In this document: piece after piece, positions 8,426 through 17,893 of the stretch | Layout of the letters: each line of letters starts with the position of its first letter | How positions within the stretch are numbered: position 1 is the stretch's first letter | Origin: Opitutaceae bacterium | Lineage (GTDB): Bacteria; Verrucomicrobiota; Verrucomicrobiia; Opitutales; Opitutaceae | Assembly (NCBI GenBank): GCA_005792355.1 | Contig: SXSC01000179.1 | Span: forward strand, 1 to 44,437 | DNA length: 44,437 bases | Reading direction: 5' to 3' | The notes under the pieces: model-generated | Seen by the model: only the letters and a program-made list of their open reading frames with translations | What the model was told of the DNA's origin: nothing | Databases searched by the model: none | Made by a program: the position numbers and the translations under genes

Positions 8426-9898
8426 ATGTTCACCAGTTTCCGCGCCGCCCGCTGGCTCCGCACGCTCAACCTCGTGCTGCAGGCGATCCTGTTCGTCGCG
8501 CTCTTCGGCGGACTCAATTACGTGGCGAAAAACCACGCGTGGCGGTTCGATCTCACCCGCAACCGCAAGTTCTCCCTTTCCCCCGAAACCCTTTCCTACA
8601 TCCAGAACCTCCCCCGCCCCGTCCACCTGGTGATGACGCTGTCGCCCGAGAGCGACAATCCGGAGGCCCGCGGCCTGATTGACGAATACGTTTACGCCAC
8701 GGCGGAACGCCCGGCGGGCAGGATCACCAAGGAGGTTCTCGATGTTTACCAGAACCGTCGTCGGGCGGAGGAACTGGGCATCGATCAACCCGACATCCTG
8801 GTGCTCCTGTCGGACGACAAACGCCGCGTGGTAACGGTCAACGAACTCTATGCGCTCAAGGACAAAAAGCGCCACAGTTTCCACGGCGAACAGGTCCTCA
8901 CCGCCGCCATGCTGGATGTCGCGTCACCCGGCCGGCAAAAAATCTATTTCCTCGTGGGGCACGCGGAATTGCGCCTCGGCGATGCCGATCCCAGCCGCGG
9001 CCTGTCCGCCGCGCGCGATCAGCTCAAGCTGCGCAACTTCGACGTGGAAGAGATCGATCTCACCGTCAACCGCAAGATTCCGGACGACGCCTCGCTGCTG
9101 GTCATCACCGCCCCCCAGAGCAAATATTCGCGGGCCGAGCAGGAACTGCTCCGCCAGTATCTCGGCACCAACGCCGGCCGGATGGTAATTTTCCTCGCTC
9201 CCGGCACGAGTGTGATGGCCCTCGGGCTCGACGATTTTCTCCTCGATTGGGGCGTGCTGGTCCACGACGACGTGATTGCCGACACGGGCGCCGAGAACGT
9301 CGCCGAAAACGGCGACCTCCTGATTCGCGCGTACGCCCAGCATCCGGTGACGAAAACGCTGATCGACTACGGTGCGACGCTGCGCCTGGGCGTCGCCCGC
9401 ACGGTGATTCCCGATCCAGGTCGCTCACTCGGAGGCGGACTTCATACCGTCACCCTCGCGGCGACCTCGCCCACCGCGTGGGGCGAGCGCAGCTTTCGCG
9501 GCGGCGTGCTGCCCAGATACGATCCCGGTATCGACACCCGACCGCTTCCTGGCATGGACCCGCCTGACCGTCTCGGGGTTGGCGTCGCGTCCGAGCGCCT
9601 CGGCGTGCGCGACAACCTGCCGTTCAGCGTGCGCGGCGGCAAACTCGTCGTCTTCGGCACGGGTGACCTCATCGCCAACGCCCGCATCGAACAGGGCAAC
9701 CTGGCGATTTTCCTCAACGCAGTGAACTGGGCGGTCGACCGGGACCGGCAACTCCGCATTCCGTCCCGGCCGGTCGAACGCTTCCAACTCACGCTCAGCG
9801 CCGCCGATTTCAGCCGCCTGCGCTATGCTCTCTTACTCATCTTGCCCGGCAGCGCCCTGGTGCTCGGATTGCTCGTCTATTGGACGAGACGGACTTGA
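8426..9898 (+). CDS. GldG-family ABC auxiliary protein
   Basis: The product (490 aa) has a membrane helix at each end (about 14-32 and 465-485) and a large predicted periplasmic middle part, the layout of GldG/ABC_transp_aux (PF09822). The N-terminal motif RFDLTRNRKFSLSPET, just after the first helix, is the family signature. LLVITAPQSKYSRAEQELLRQYL and the following G-rich stretch match the GIFT-like fold of the family. It probably forms part of the exporter encoded by the two upstream genes; its biochemical role is not established. Confidence 0.92.
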   Translation: MFTSFRAARWLRTLNLVLQAILFVALFGGLNYVAKNHAWRFDLTRNRKFSLSPETLSYIQNLPRPVHLVMTLSPESDNPEARGLIDEYVYATAERPAGRITKEVLDVYQNRRRAEELGIDQPDILVLLSDDKRRVVTVNELYALKDKKRHSFHGEQVLTAAMLDVASPGRQKIYFLVGHAELRLGDADPSRGLSAARDQLKLRNFDVEEIDLTVNRKIPDDASLLVITAPQSKYSRAEQELLRQYLGTNAGRMVIFLAPGTSVMALGLDDFLLDWGVLVHDDVIADTGAENVAENGDLLIRAYAQHPVTKTLIDYGATLRLGVARTVIPDPGRSLGGGLHTVTLAATSPTAWGERSFRGGVLPRYDPGIDTRPLPGMDPPDRLGVGVASERLGVRDNLPFSVRGGKLVVFGTGDLIANARIEQGNLAIFLNAVNWAVDRDRQLRIPSRPVERFQLTLSAADFSRLRYALLLILPGSALVLGLLVYWTRRT

Positions 9899-10008
9899 GA
9901 AAGAGCTGAAACCGTGAACCGCTGAAATCCTGAACCCGACCCAGCCCCTCGCGCCCAGAATACCTCTTCAGCTTTTCAGACCTTCCACCCTTCAGCCTCT
10001 TCCTCCGC

Positions 10009-11997
10009 ATGCGCACCAAAGTCACACTCGTCCTGATCTTCCTGAACGTCGCGCTGTTCTTTTTCATTTTCAAGTTCGAGCGCAATTGGCGGACCGAAGC
10101 GGCCTCCCGGGAGGCCAGGCGGCGCGTCCTCGGTCCCGAGACGGCGAATATCCGGTCACTCGAAGTGAATTCCACCGCCACCGCCGGTTCTTTCGGCCTG
10201 GAGCGGGAGCGCGAAACTTGGTTTCTTACCAAACCACTGGACCGCTGGCCCGCCAATTCCCTCGCGGTCAGCGGGATTCTGCACGGGCTCCAATTACTGG
10301 AACACGAAACGAGCTTTGCCGTCGCCGATCTTTCGAAAAACAACCAGACGCTCGCCGACTTCGGTCTCGACAAACCCAAGCTGACGGTCGCGTTTACGTC
10401 GGGCGATCCGGCCATCCCGGCCGGCACGGCACGTCCCCAGACCAAGCTTCGGATCGGTGACTCAACCCCGGACGGCAAGCGGCTGTACCTCCTTTCGCCC
10501 GACGGCACGCGGATTCACATCGTAAATCGCAGTCTCGCGGACAGCCTGTCGGTTCCTTTGGAACAACTGCGCTCCGACGCGTTGCTGGCGGTGCGGGTGT
10601 TCGAAGCGCGTTCGCTGAGCGTGCAGTTGGCGCCCGGAGTCGCGGAGGCCGGTGCCTCCGGAGTGCGGGTCCGGATCGGACGCGATGGCAACCGCTGGAT
10701 GTTTGCCGCGCCGATCACCGCTCGCGCCAGCCGCACCGCGCTGGAACTGGTCATCAATGAACTCAACGCCCTCCGGGCGAAGTCGTTCCCCACCGCGCCG
10801 ATTTCGCCCACGCCCTCCGTCTCCCCGACGATGCGCATCGCCCTCGAGGGCAACAACCGCCTGGAGACGCTGTTCCTGGGGGAACCAGTCGCCGCTCCGC
10901 CCGCCCCGCGGGCCCCGGGCGCCGGCGCGCCACCGCCGGAGTTTTACGCTCAGCTCGAGGGTCGCCGCGCCGTCTTCACGGTCGTCGTCCCCGCCTCGCT
11001 GCTGAACATTCTGCGCACGGCACAGGACAGCCTGCGGGAAAAGAAAGTGCTCGATCTTGATCCCGCCGGAGTCACCGCCATTGCCATCTCTTCACCGGTG
11101 CAGCCCAACCAGCCGCCGATTGAGTTGAAGCGCCTCGTCGAGGCCACCGCCGGCTCGCCGCGCGACACCACCCGCGACTGGCAAATCGTCCGCCGCGGCG
11201 AGACCGCGCCCGGCCCTCGCATCCTGCCCGCCGATCCCACCGCCGTCCAACGCCTGCTCACGCAACTCACCGCGTTGAGCGCCGAGAAATTCAAGAGCGA
11301 CGCCCCGACGAGCGCCGATCTGGAGGAATGGGGCTTCAACCGGCCCGCCCGCGAAATTGGCCTCACGCTAACCGGCGCCGCCACGCCGGTCGTCCTGCGG
11401 CTCGGCACCGATTCGAGCCGCAACGTCTACGCCCGGGTGGGTACGCCATCGGATCCGGGAACTTCCATTTTCCAAGTGGCGAAGGAGATTCTCGAGGACC
11501 TCGCCCTCGCCCCCACGGCCTGGCGCGATCGCAACGTGACAGAGGCGTTGCCGGCCGCCGCGCGCATCATTGCGCTCAAGCTCGCCGACCTCGAAACCAA
11601 GCAGGTGGTGTACGAGACGAGCTTCAACCCGGCCGGTGAACCCGCCACACCCACCGCCCAGCCGAAGGCCGTGGCGACGGTCGTCGCCGCCGTGCGCGCG
11701 CTTCGCGCCCGGGAGTATGTCGCCGGTGGGTTCACGAGCCAGATCAACGCCGCGGGGGAGTCACGTCCCTGGCGGTTTCAGTTGGAGGTGACCATCTCAC
11801 TTCCCGGAAGTGCCGGCGCGGAGCCGACCAGCCGCCTCGCGCTGTTGCTCACCGAGCGGCTCGGCGGCAGCCAGCAGTACGCCGGTCTCAAGGAACTCGA
11901 TACGGTATTTTCACTCGAGCAACCCTTGGTCGACGCCCTCTGGGCGCTCACCTACGGACCACGCGATCCCGGTCCGTTGCCGGACAGGAAGGATTGA
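10009..11997 (+). CDS. DUF4340 domain membrane-anchored protein
   Basis: This 662-aa protein has one N-terminal helix (about 5-22, VTLVLIFLNVALFFFIF) followed by a long periplasmic region. Repeated modules such as LADFGLDKPKLTVAF and LEEWGFNRPAREIGLTL, each with nearby LRIGDSTP or LRLGTDSSRNVYAR segments, are characteristic of DUF4340 (PF14238), a domain that regularly follows GldG genes. An alanine/proline-rich linker lies near 290-315. Function unknown; the gene order supports a role beside the ABC exporter. Confidence 0.88.
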   Translation: MRTKVTLVLIFLNVALFFFIFKFERNWRTEAASREARRRVLGPETANIRSLEVNSTATAGSFGLERERETWFLTKPLDRWPANSLAVSGILHGLQLLEHETSFAVADLSKNNQTLADFGLDKPKLTVAFTSGDPAIPAGTARPQTKLRIGDSTPDGKRLYLLSPDGTRIHIVNRSLADSLSVPLEQLRSDALLAVRVFEARSLSVQLAPGVAEAGASGVRVRIGRDGNRWMFAAPITARASRTALELVINELNALRAKSFPTAPISPTPSVSPTMRIALEGNNRLETLFLGEPVAAPPAPRAPGAGAPPPEFYAQLEGRRAVFTVVVPASLLNILRTAQDSLREKKVLDLDPAGVTAIAISSPVQPNQPPIELKRLVEATAGSPRDTTRDWQIVRRGETAPGPRILPADPTAVQRLLTQLTALSAEKFKSDAPTSADLEEWGFNRPAREIGLTLTGAATPVVLRLGTDSSRNVYARVGTPSDPGTSIFQVAKEILEDLALAPTAWRDRNVTEALPAAARIIALKLADLETKQVVYETSFNPAGEPATPTAQPKAVATVVAAVRALRAREYVAGGFTSQINAAGESRPWRFQLEVTISLPGSAGAEPTSRLALLLTERLGGSQQYAGLKELDTVFSLEQPLVDALWALTYGPRDPGPLPDRKD

Positions 11998-12018
11998 AGC
12001 CGGGCGGCCGAACCTTGC

Positions 12019-14814
12019 ATGAAACCACCCGGCCGAGCGATCAAGCCCTGGCTCCGATTGTGCGTCGGCGGAGCGCGGGCCTGCGTCAGCAGCGCGGTGG
12101 CGTTTTCCATCTGGGCGGTCTGGCTGGCCCTCGCGCTGCTCCTGGTGGCCCAGACCTACATCCTGACTTCCAACGAGCTCGCCGTGCCCGGTTTCCTGCT
12201 GCGCCGCCTGGAGGGCTCCCTCGCCGAATCAGGGCTGCGGATGACCTTTGGCCGGACGTCCTTCGATCCCAAGGGCCGGGTGCTGATCGAGGATGTGCGC
12301 GTCCTGCTTCCGGCGTTTCCCGATCCAGTGTTCACCGCGCGCTCCGTATTTGTGCGCCTCAATCCCCGCTCGCTGCTCGTTGGCGGGGTGGAACCTGTCG
12401 AGATAACGATCACGGATGCGACCGCGGCGGCGCCGGCCCAACTCACCCCCTCCGGTCGCACCGAGGAAATCGTGCGCCAGCTGGACGCGACGCTTGAACC
12501 GCGGAGTGGCGAACTGGTGATCCACCAGCTCAGCGCGCGCATCGCCAATCTGACCTTCTCGGCGCGCGGGACGGTGCCGCTGCCCACCGCAGGGGGCCAG
12601 CCGTCCGGGCCGATGCTGGCCGAGTTTTTTGCCCGGCGCTTCCCGGACGGTTGCCGCCTGGCCATCGCTCTCACGGGCCGGCTCGCCCAGTTCGTGCAAC
12701 CGACCCTGCTGCTCGAGGTCACTCCGTCCGAATCAGCCCTCCCCATCATCGCAGTCACCGCCCTGGCCCGCCATGCGACCCTGGAAATGCCCGTCGCCGT
12801 CGAGATCGACAACCTCCGGGTCAGCACGCGACTGCTTCTCTTCGGAGAGGCACCTCCTGCGCCCGTCGAGGTCTCCGCCGAAGAACTGCGCTTCCGGCCC
12901 GGTACGATTGTGCGCGGCCTGCGGGCTGAACTCGCCGGACGAATCCGGCCGGGAGAAATCGCCTTCGATCTACGGGAAGCGACTGTGACCGCCGATTCCC
13001 TCGCCACCGACGGGGTCGAAGCCCGGGCAATTTCCGCCCGGGTGATTCCGCAGCCGCTGCCGCGCTTCGATGCCAGTATCACCGGCCTCCTGCTCGACTC
13101 CCCCCTCACCCTCCGGACCGACGCCGACCTCACCGCCCGCACCGCAATCATTCGTTTCGACGGTGCGATATCGCCGCGCATCCTCGACGTGATCAGCCGG
13201 CGTTTGGGCGTCGATGTGCGGCGCTATTACAATTTTGAGTCGCTTCAGGCCCGAGCGGGGGAGGCGACATTCGGGGCCGGCTGGACCTTCGAGAAACTCA
13301 CTGTCCGGGTGCTCGTTCCCCGGATGAATTCCTACGGCGTGATCATGGAAGATGGCAGAGCCACGGTGGAACTGACCCCCGGCCGTTTCTTCTCCCCCGA
13401 GGCCTTTGCCCGCGTCGGGGTCAATTTTGCGCGCGGCTCCTACGAACAGGACCTGCGCACTCGCGAGTATCGTTTTCTCCTCGAAGGCCAGCTGCATCCG
13501 CTGGAGATTTCACCCTGGTTTGGCGAGTGGTGGCCAATTTTTTTCCGCCAGTTCGAGTTTCCACTGGCGCCGCCGGCGGCGAGCGTCGACGTGGCCGGGG
13601 TCTGGCGCGAAGGACGGCAATCCCGCGTGTTCGTTTTCGCCGAGACCGACCGGGCGATCTTTCGCGGCACAGAGTTGGATCGATCACACGCCACGCTTTT
13701 CATTCGACCCGGGCTGGTCGACGGCTTGGAACTGCTGGCGACCCGCCGCGCCGGCGCGGCGCGCGGCTCCTTCACGTATCGCGCCACCCTGCCGGCCAAC
13801 GAATGGGAAACCCTCGACTTCGCCCTCGAATCCACGTTCGACCTGTCGCTGATTTCGAGCCTGCTCGGTCCCGTGGGCGCGAAGTCCCTCGCCCCCTTCC
13901 GGGTGGCGGCCGCGCCGGCCGTGAAAACCCGCGGACGCTTTTTCGGCCCCAAGGCGCGGGTCAACCCGGTTGACCGCTTGCAGTTGGAGGCGCGGACCAC
14001 CGGTGAATTCCGCTTCTTTGAATTTCCGCTGCAGGATGTTTCGTTCTCCGCCACGCTCCAAGGGAGTGACATCGTCGTCGACAAATTCTTCGGAACGTTT
14101 GCGGAAGGCGCCGCGTCGGGCCAGGCCCGGGTCTGGGGCCGCGATGCGGAACGGCGCGTCGGTTTCGACATCGCGTTGGAAGGCGCCAGCCTCGGACAGG
14201 CCGCGACCAGCCTGCAGGTCTTTCTGGCGCAGCAAAAAGGCCTGCCACCGCCACCGCCCGGCCGTTTCGTCCAGGAGCGAGCCAGCGTGCACCTCGATTT
14301 GGCGGCCTCCGCCGAGGGGCGGTACGACGATTTGTACAGCTATCGTGGCGCCGGCAACGCGGTGCTCAAGGGAGCCGGGATCGGCGAAGTGCCGCTCCTC
14401 GGGCTCCTGTCGGAGTTGTTCACGTTTACTTCGCTCCGTTTCAACGAGGCGCGGGGTAATTTCAAGATCGACGGGTCAAAGCTCGTGTTCCCCCAGATCG
14501 AATTGCGCGGCGCAAACTCCGCCATCGATGCGCAGGGCCACTTCGCCCTCGATCGCCGCGAACTTCATTTCAACGCCAAGATCTTTCCATTTCAAGAAAG
14601 CAACAGTTTGCTCAAGTCAGTCGTCGGGGCCGTCTTGTCCCCCCTGTCCAACGTCCTCGAAGTAAAGTTGAGCGGCACGCTGGAAAAGCCGCAGTGGGCG
14701 TTTGTCATGGGACCCAAGAACTTTCTTCGGGCGCTGGCCGAGGGCCCGTCCGAAGAGGCCAGGCCGGCTGGCGTGAGCCCGGTCGATGCACGCCCCGACA
14801 AGCGCGGACCGTAA
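12019..14814 (+). CDS. AsmA-like large envelope protein
   Basis: The product (931 aa) has an N-terminal membrane helix (about 24-50) and a long beta-rich region. The C-terminal part, with AVLKGAGIGEVPLLGLLSEL (about 778-797), RGNFKIDGSKLVFP and ELRGANSAIDAQGHFAL, matches the AsmA_2/AsmA-like C-terminal domain found in proteins implicated in lipid transport between inner and outer membranes. It starts 21 nt after the DUF4340 gene and is followed 68 nt later by the PLP enzyme, so it probably belongs to the same transcript. It may bridge the periplasm for a lipid product or substrate; that is inference from family and context. Confidence 0.85.
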   Translation: MKPPGRAIKPWLRLCVGGARACVSSAVAFSIWAVWLALALLLVAQTYILTSNELAVPGFLLRRLEGSLAESGLRMTFGRTSFDPKGRVLIEDVRVLLPAFPDPVFTARSVFVRLNPRSLLVGGVEPVEITITDATAAAPAQLTPSGRTEEIVRQLDATLEPRSGELVIHQLSARIANLTFSARGTVPLPTAGGQPSGPMLAEFFARRFPDGCRLAIALTGRLAQFVQPTLLLEVTPSESALPIIAVTALARHATLEMPVAVEIDNLRVSTRLLLFGEAPPAPVEVSAEELRFRPGTIVRGLRAELAGRIRPGEIAFDLREATVTADSLATDGVEARAISARVIPQPLPRFDASITGLLLDSPLTLRTDADLTARTAIIRFDGAISPRILDVISRRLGVDVRRYYNFESLQARAGEATFGAGWTFEKLTVRVLVPRMNSYGVIMEDGRATVELTPGRFFSPEAFARVGVNFARGSYEQDLRTREYRFLLEGQLHPLEISPWFGEWWPIFFRQFEFPLAPPAASVDVAGVWREGRQSRVFVFAETDRAIFRGTELDRSHATLFIRPGLVDGLELLATRRAGAARGSFTYRATLPANEWETLDFALESTFDLSLISSLLGPVGAKSLAPFRVAAAPAVKTRGRFFGPKARVNPVDRLQLEARTTGEFRFFEFPLQDVSFSATLQGSDIVVDKFFGTFAEGAASGQARVWGRDAERRVGFDIALEGASLGQAATSLQVFLAQQKGLPPPPPGRFVQERASVHLDLAASAEGRYDDLYSYRGAGNAVLKGAGIGEVPLLGLLSELFTFTSLRFNEARGNFKIDGSKLVFPQIELRGANSAIDAQGHFALDRRELHFNAKIFPFQESNSLLKSVVGAVLSPLSNVLEVKLSGTLEKPQWAFVMGPKNFLRALAEGPSEEARPAGVSPVDARPDKRGP

Positions 14815-14882
14815 GGCTCCAAGCTGGCGCGCACGCCTTTCCGTTTGCAATGGCGACGGGTGCCTCCCACGGTGTTCCAGCC

Positions 14883-16079
14883 ATGGCGATTTCTTTCTTC
14901 AGCAAGGGCAAAAAAGCGATGATCTCGCGCTGCCGCGACGATTACGCGACCAAGATGCGGCTGAAATACGCGCCCTATTATCACGCCATGGAATCCCAGA
15001 CCGGCACCAACGTGAGGCTGCAGGGACGGGACATGATCATGTTGTCAAGCAACGACTACCTTGGTCTTTCCTTCCACCCGAAGGTGATTGAGGCCGGTCG
15101 TGCCGCGATGCTAAAATGGGGCACCAGCACGACGGGGGCACGCACTTCCAACGGTTCGCGCGGATTCCATGTCGAACTCGAGGAAAGACTTGCCGCCTTT
15201 CTCGGACGCGAGGCCTGTCACATCCATGTGGCTGGTTATCTTTCCTGCCTTTCCAGCGTCGCCTCGTTTGCGCAAAAGGGCGATCATATCCTCGCGGACA
15301 AGAACATTCACTCGTGCCTGTGGGATGGAATTCGCCTTTCCATGGCCACCGTGGAGCGGTTCTCCCACAACAGCCCGGATGACCTGCGCGAGGTCCTCAC
15401 GGCCGTGAGCCCTGATGCGACCAAGATGCTTGTCGTCGAAGGAGTGTACTCGATGGAAGGTCATATCGCGCGGCTCCCGGAACTGGCCGAAATCGCCGAA
15501 GAGAATGGTTGTTTCACCGTGCTCGATGACGCGCATGGGTTCGGCGTGTTGGGCCGCAAGGGACGCGGTACGGTGGATCACTTCGGCCTGAACGACAAGG
15601 TCGACATCATTTGCGGCAGCCTGTCGAAATCCCTGGCCAGCACCGGCGGTTTCGTCGCGGCGTCCCGGGAGATTATCGAGTATCTTCGCACACATTCCAA
15701 ACAGACGATTTTTTCCGCCGCGATCAGCCCGAGCCAGGCCGCCTGCGCCCAGACTTCGCTCGAAATCATGCAGCAGGAGCCGCAACATCTGGAGCGTCTC
15801 TGGGCCAACACCCGCCGCTATCGCGCGATGTTGAAATCACTCGGTCTTGACACCTGGGAGAGCGAAACTCCCGCGGTGCCGATCGTGCTGGGCTCAAAGG
15901 AACGGGTGTATCCATTCTGGAAAGCGCTGATGGAAAAAGGCGTGTTCACTGTCATGTCGATCGCTCCAGCCGTGCCCGCCGGGAAGGATCTCATCCGCAC
16001 CGCGATCTCCGCGATGCACACCGAAGAGCAATTCGAGCGGATCGCCGACGCCATGGCCTACGCCGTGAAACGGCTTTGA
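14883..16079 (+). CDS. PLP-dependent alpha-oxoamine synthase, serine-palmitoyltransferase-like
   Basis: From the ATG at 14883 the product is 398 aa (an in-frame ATG at 14850 would add 11). It belongs to the fold-type I alpha-oxoamine synthases, which condense an acyl-CoA with an amino acid. NDYLGLS (57-63), DDAHGFGVLG (215-224) and the Schiff-base lysine Lys249 in GSLSKSLASTGGFVA are present. The STGGF after the lysine resembles serine palmitoyltransferase (SIGGF) more than KBL or BioF, which have a glycine run. It could therefore start sphingolipid synthesis, but BioF- or CqsA-like activity is possible. The adjacent AsmA-like and ABC genes fit a lipid-related role. Confidence 0.85.
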   Translation: MAISFFSKGKKAMISRCRDDYATKMRLKYAPYYHAMESQTGTNVRLQGRDMIMLSSNDYLGLSFHPKVIEAGRAAMLKWGTSTTGARTSNGSRGFHVELEERLAAFLGREACHIHVAGYLSCLSSVASFAQKGDHILADKNIHSCLWDGIRLSMATVERFSHNSPDDLREVLTAVSPDATKMLVVEGVYSMEGHIARLPELAEIAEENGCFTVLDDAHGFGVLGRKGRGTVDHFGLNDKVDIICGSLSKSLASTGGFVAASREIIEYLRTHSKQTIFSAAISPSQAACAQTSLEIMQQEPQHLERLWANTRRYRAMLKSLGLDTWESETPAVPIVLGSKERVYPFWKALMEKGVFTVMSIAPAVPAGKDLIRTAISAMHTEEQFERIADAMAYAVKRL

Positions 16080-16106
16080 GCCGGATGGTTCGCCGGCGGC
16101 CGCCTC

Positions 16107-16676
16107 TTACTTCAGCGGCACGGCTCTCTCCTCCACGCTGGAACGGAGCAGCTTGAGCACGGCCTGATACTCGGCGGACGATGTCTCGTTGCTGAAAAGT
16201 CGAAAGACCACCATCACCCCGCGCCACACTTTGAGGCCGGCAGTCAGGTGCCGGTACTCGCCCGCGGGGAGGTTGGTCCGGCCCACCAGACTGGCGTCAG
16301 TGAAAACGCAATACGTGCCAGCGCCTGACCGCGGTTCAAGCTCCTCGAAGCGCATCGCCTTCTCGACGGAATCTTCGACGTACCCGCCGAACAGTTCGAA
16401 CAAGCGCTCCCGGCGCGCCCGCGCCTGGAGGGTGAGCCCCTCGGGATCGGGCACGAAAACCAGATTTACACTCACCATGCCTGGGGCATCGGCAAGATTG
16501 AGGCTGGTCAGACCCGTCTCGTCCTGCTGCCGCACCAAGGTGAAGCCCGGCGGTACCGCCACCGCCACCTTGCGGCTTTCGAAAAGCAAAACCGATTCCT
16601 GCCTTTGCGCCGCAGCAAATCCGGGCGCGACCGGCGCGAGCACGCCGACCAACAACAGCTGCAGTAGGATTCTCAT
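16107..16676 (-). CDS. Exported protein of unknown function
   Basis: The ATG at 16676 gives 189 aa with a clear signal peptide (MRILLQLLLVGVLAPVAPGFAAA). The mature part carries VAVAVPPGFTLVRQQDETGL and LVFVPDPEGL, an alpha/beta pattern seen in small periplasmic proteins; I do not recognise a family. It is convergent with the PLP-enzyme gene (27-nt gap). An in-frame ATG at 16703 would only add polar residues before the signal peptide. Confidence 0.7.
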   Translation of the reverse strand: MRILLQLLLVGVLAPVAPGFAAAQRQESVLLFESRKVAVAVPPGFTLVRQQDETGLTSLNLADAPGMVSVNLVFVPDPEGLTLQARARRERLFELFGGYVEDSVEKAMRFEELEPRSGAGTYCVFTDASLVGRTNLPAGEYRHLTAGLKVWRGVMVVFRLFSNETSSAEYQAVLKLLRSSVEERAVPLK

Positions 16677-16752
16677 GGGCCCGTATCGGTTCATTTCGAT
16701 CACTTTTGCGACGATTTAGGAAATCTGGTACCGAGCGAAGCGACAGTTTGAC

Positions 16753-16770
16753 AATCGGGCATCGAGCATC
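16753..16770 (-). repeat. Dispersed intergenic repeat, inverted partial copy
   Basis: On the minus strand it reads GATGCTCGATGCCCGATT, matching 16 of 18 positions of 146-163. It lies 84 nt before the direct copy at 16855. Confidence 0.35.
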
Positions 16771-16854
16771 GGGCCTCTGGGATTTCCGCCCCAGCCCGAA
16801 GATCGATCGGCTTTGCCGTTGCGAAATCCGTCGGTTTGAAATTTCCAGAATTTT

Positions 16855-16884
16855 GATGCCAGATGCCAGCTTTCACGTTCTCCG
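16855..16884 (+). repeat. Dispersed 30-bp intergenic repeat, copy 2
   Basis: It matches 146-175 at 25 of 30 positions over its full length, including the TTTCACG block. It sits just past the 3' end of the ArsR-methyltransferase gene. Confidence 0.4.
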
Positions 16885-16926
16885 GGACCCTTCGGTGGCG
16901 GTTGCCGCGTGGGGAATCCTTGCGGG

Positions 16927-17865
16927 CTACCGCGCCCCCTTCACCCCGCTGGCGAGCAACGTCTCGAAGTGGGGCTCCCCGGCCTCCCTCGCCACCGCCG
17001 TAACCTCGACCTTGGTGAAGCCGGCCTTTTTCAGAAACCCATGCAGGGCGCTTTCCTTGAAGCCCAGCCAGACGTCCGCATAGAGCTCCCGCGCCTTTTC
17101 GAAAGTGTGTTCATTCAGGTCGAGGGCAAGCAACTGGCCGCCGGGACGCAGAATGCGAAACGCCTCATCCACGGCCCGCTGCGGGTGGCGCGCATGGTGC
17201 AGGGCTTGGCTCAGGATCGCGAGATCGACCGATTTGTCGGCAAGCGGCACTTGCTCGATATCGCCCAGTTGATACTCGAGGTTGGCGAGCCCGTTCTTGC
17301 GCGCGAGTTCGGTGCCGACCTCGACCATGCGCGGTGAATTGTCGATGCACCAGACCTGCCGCGCCCGGCGGGCGAGCAACTGGGACACCAATCCCTCTCC
17401 CGCCCCGAGATCCGCGATGTCGATCGCGGGAGTGAGATGCAAAACGAGGTGCCCAATCGCCTCCCACGAACGGCCGGGGCAGTAGTTTTTTCCCAGCCGG
17501 CCCGCGATGAGGTTGAAGTACTGTTCCTGCGTCCGCCGGCGCTTTTGCAGAATCCGATCGAGGTTTTCACGATCCTCCGCCATCGCCGGGGACTCGCCCA
17601 CCGAGTCGAGTGCGGCCCGGGTCAGCACCAGGGTCTTGGCCGGAAGCTGGGCGCGCAGCGAGTAGAACGCGTTCTTCCCCTCCCGCCGATCCGTCACCAG
17701 ATTCACGCTGCGCAAGAGGGCGAGCTGCGACGATATGCGCGATTGCCCCATGCCCAGAATTTCCTGTAACTCCGCCACCGAGAGTTCTTCACGGGCCACC
17801 AGCGCGAGCAAGCGCAGGCGGGTTGGATCCGACAGTGACTTGAGGATATCCCAGGCTGCGTTCAC
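16927..17865 (-). CDS. ArsR-family regulator fused to a SAM methyltransferase domain
   Basis: The GTG start at 17865 gives 312 aa; a GAGG lies just upstream, one of the few plausible ribosome sites here. Residues 1-95 form an ArsR winged helix (LSDPTRLRLLALVAREELSV, then GMGQSRISSQLALLR). No metal-binding cysteine pair such as CxC is visible in it. Residues about 160-290 are a class I methyltransferase: ADLGAGEGLVSQLLA (motif I), CIDNSPRMVEVG (motif II) and ILSQALHHARHPQRAV. Fusions of this kind occur in proteins related to SahR, which controls the SAM/methionine cycle; whether this one senses SAM or SAH is inference. The greA gene ends 28 nt upstream. Confidence 0.9.
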   Translation of the reverse strand: MNAAWDILKSLSDPTRLRLLALVAREELSVAELQEILGMGQSRISSQLALLRSVNLVTDRREGKNAFYSLRAQLPAKTLVLTRAALDSVGESPAMAEDRENLDRILQKRRRTQEQYFNLIAGRLGKNYCPGRSWEAIGHLVLHLTPAIDIADLGAGEGLVSQLLARRARQVWCIDNSPRMVEVGTELARKNGLANLEYQLGDIEQVPLADKSVDLAILSQALHHARHPQRAVDEAFRILRPGGQLLALDLNEHTFEKARELYADVWLGFKESALHGFLKKAGFTKVEVTAVAREAGEPHFETLLASGVKGAR

Positions 17866-17893
17866 GCCTCAGGTTCTTGCCCCGGGAAAGCCC

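Larger units (their letters stand above)
16677..16926. other. Gene-free 250 bp carrying two repeat-like motifs
   Basis: No convincing gene is seen between the exported protein and the ArsR-methyltransferase. The region holds the inverted repeat remnant at 16753-16770 and the direct copy at 16855-16884 described separately. It must contain the promoter of the minus-strand exported protein, but I cannot place one. Confidence 0.5.

Noticed and set aside
14883..16079. A plain glycine C-acetyltransferase (KBL) or BioF call
   Set aside because: The residues after the PLP lysine (STGGF) and the absence of threonine-dehydrogenase or biotin-synthesis neighbours favour an SPT-like assignment, though not decisively.
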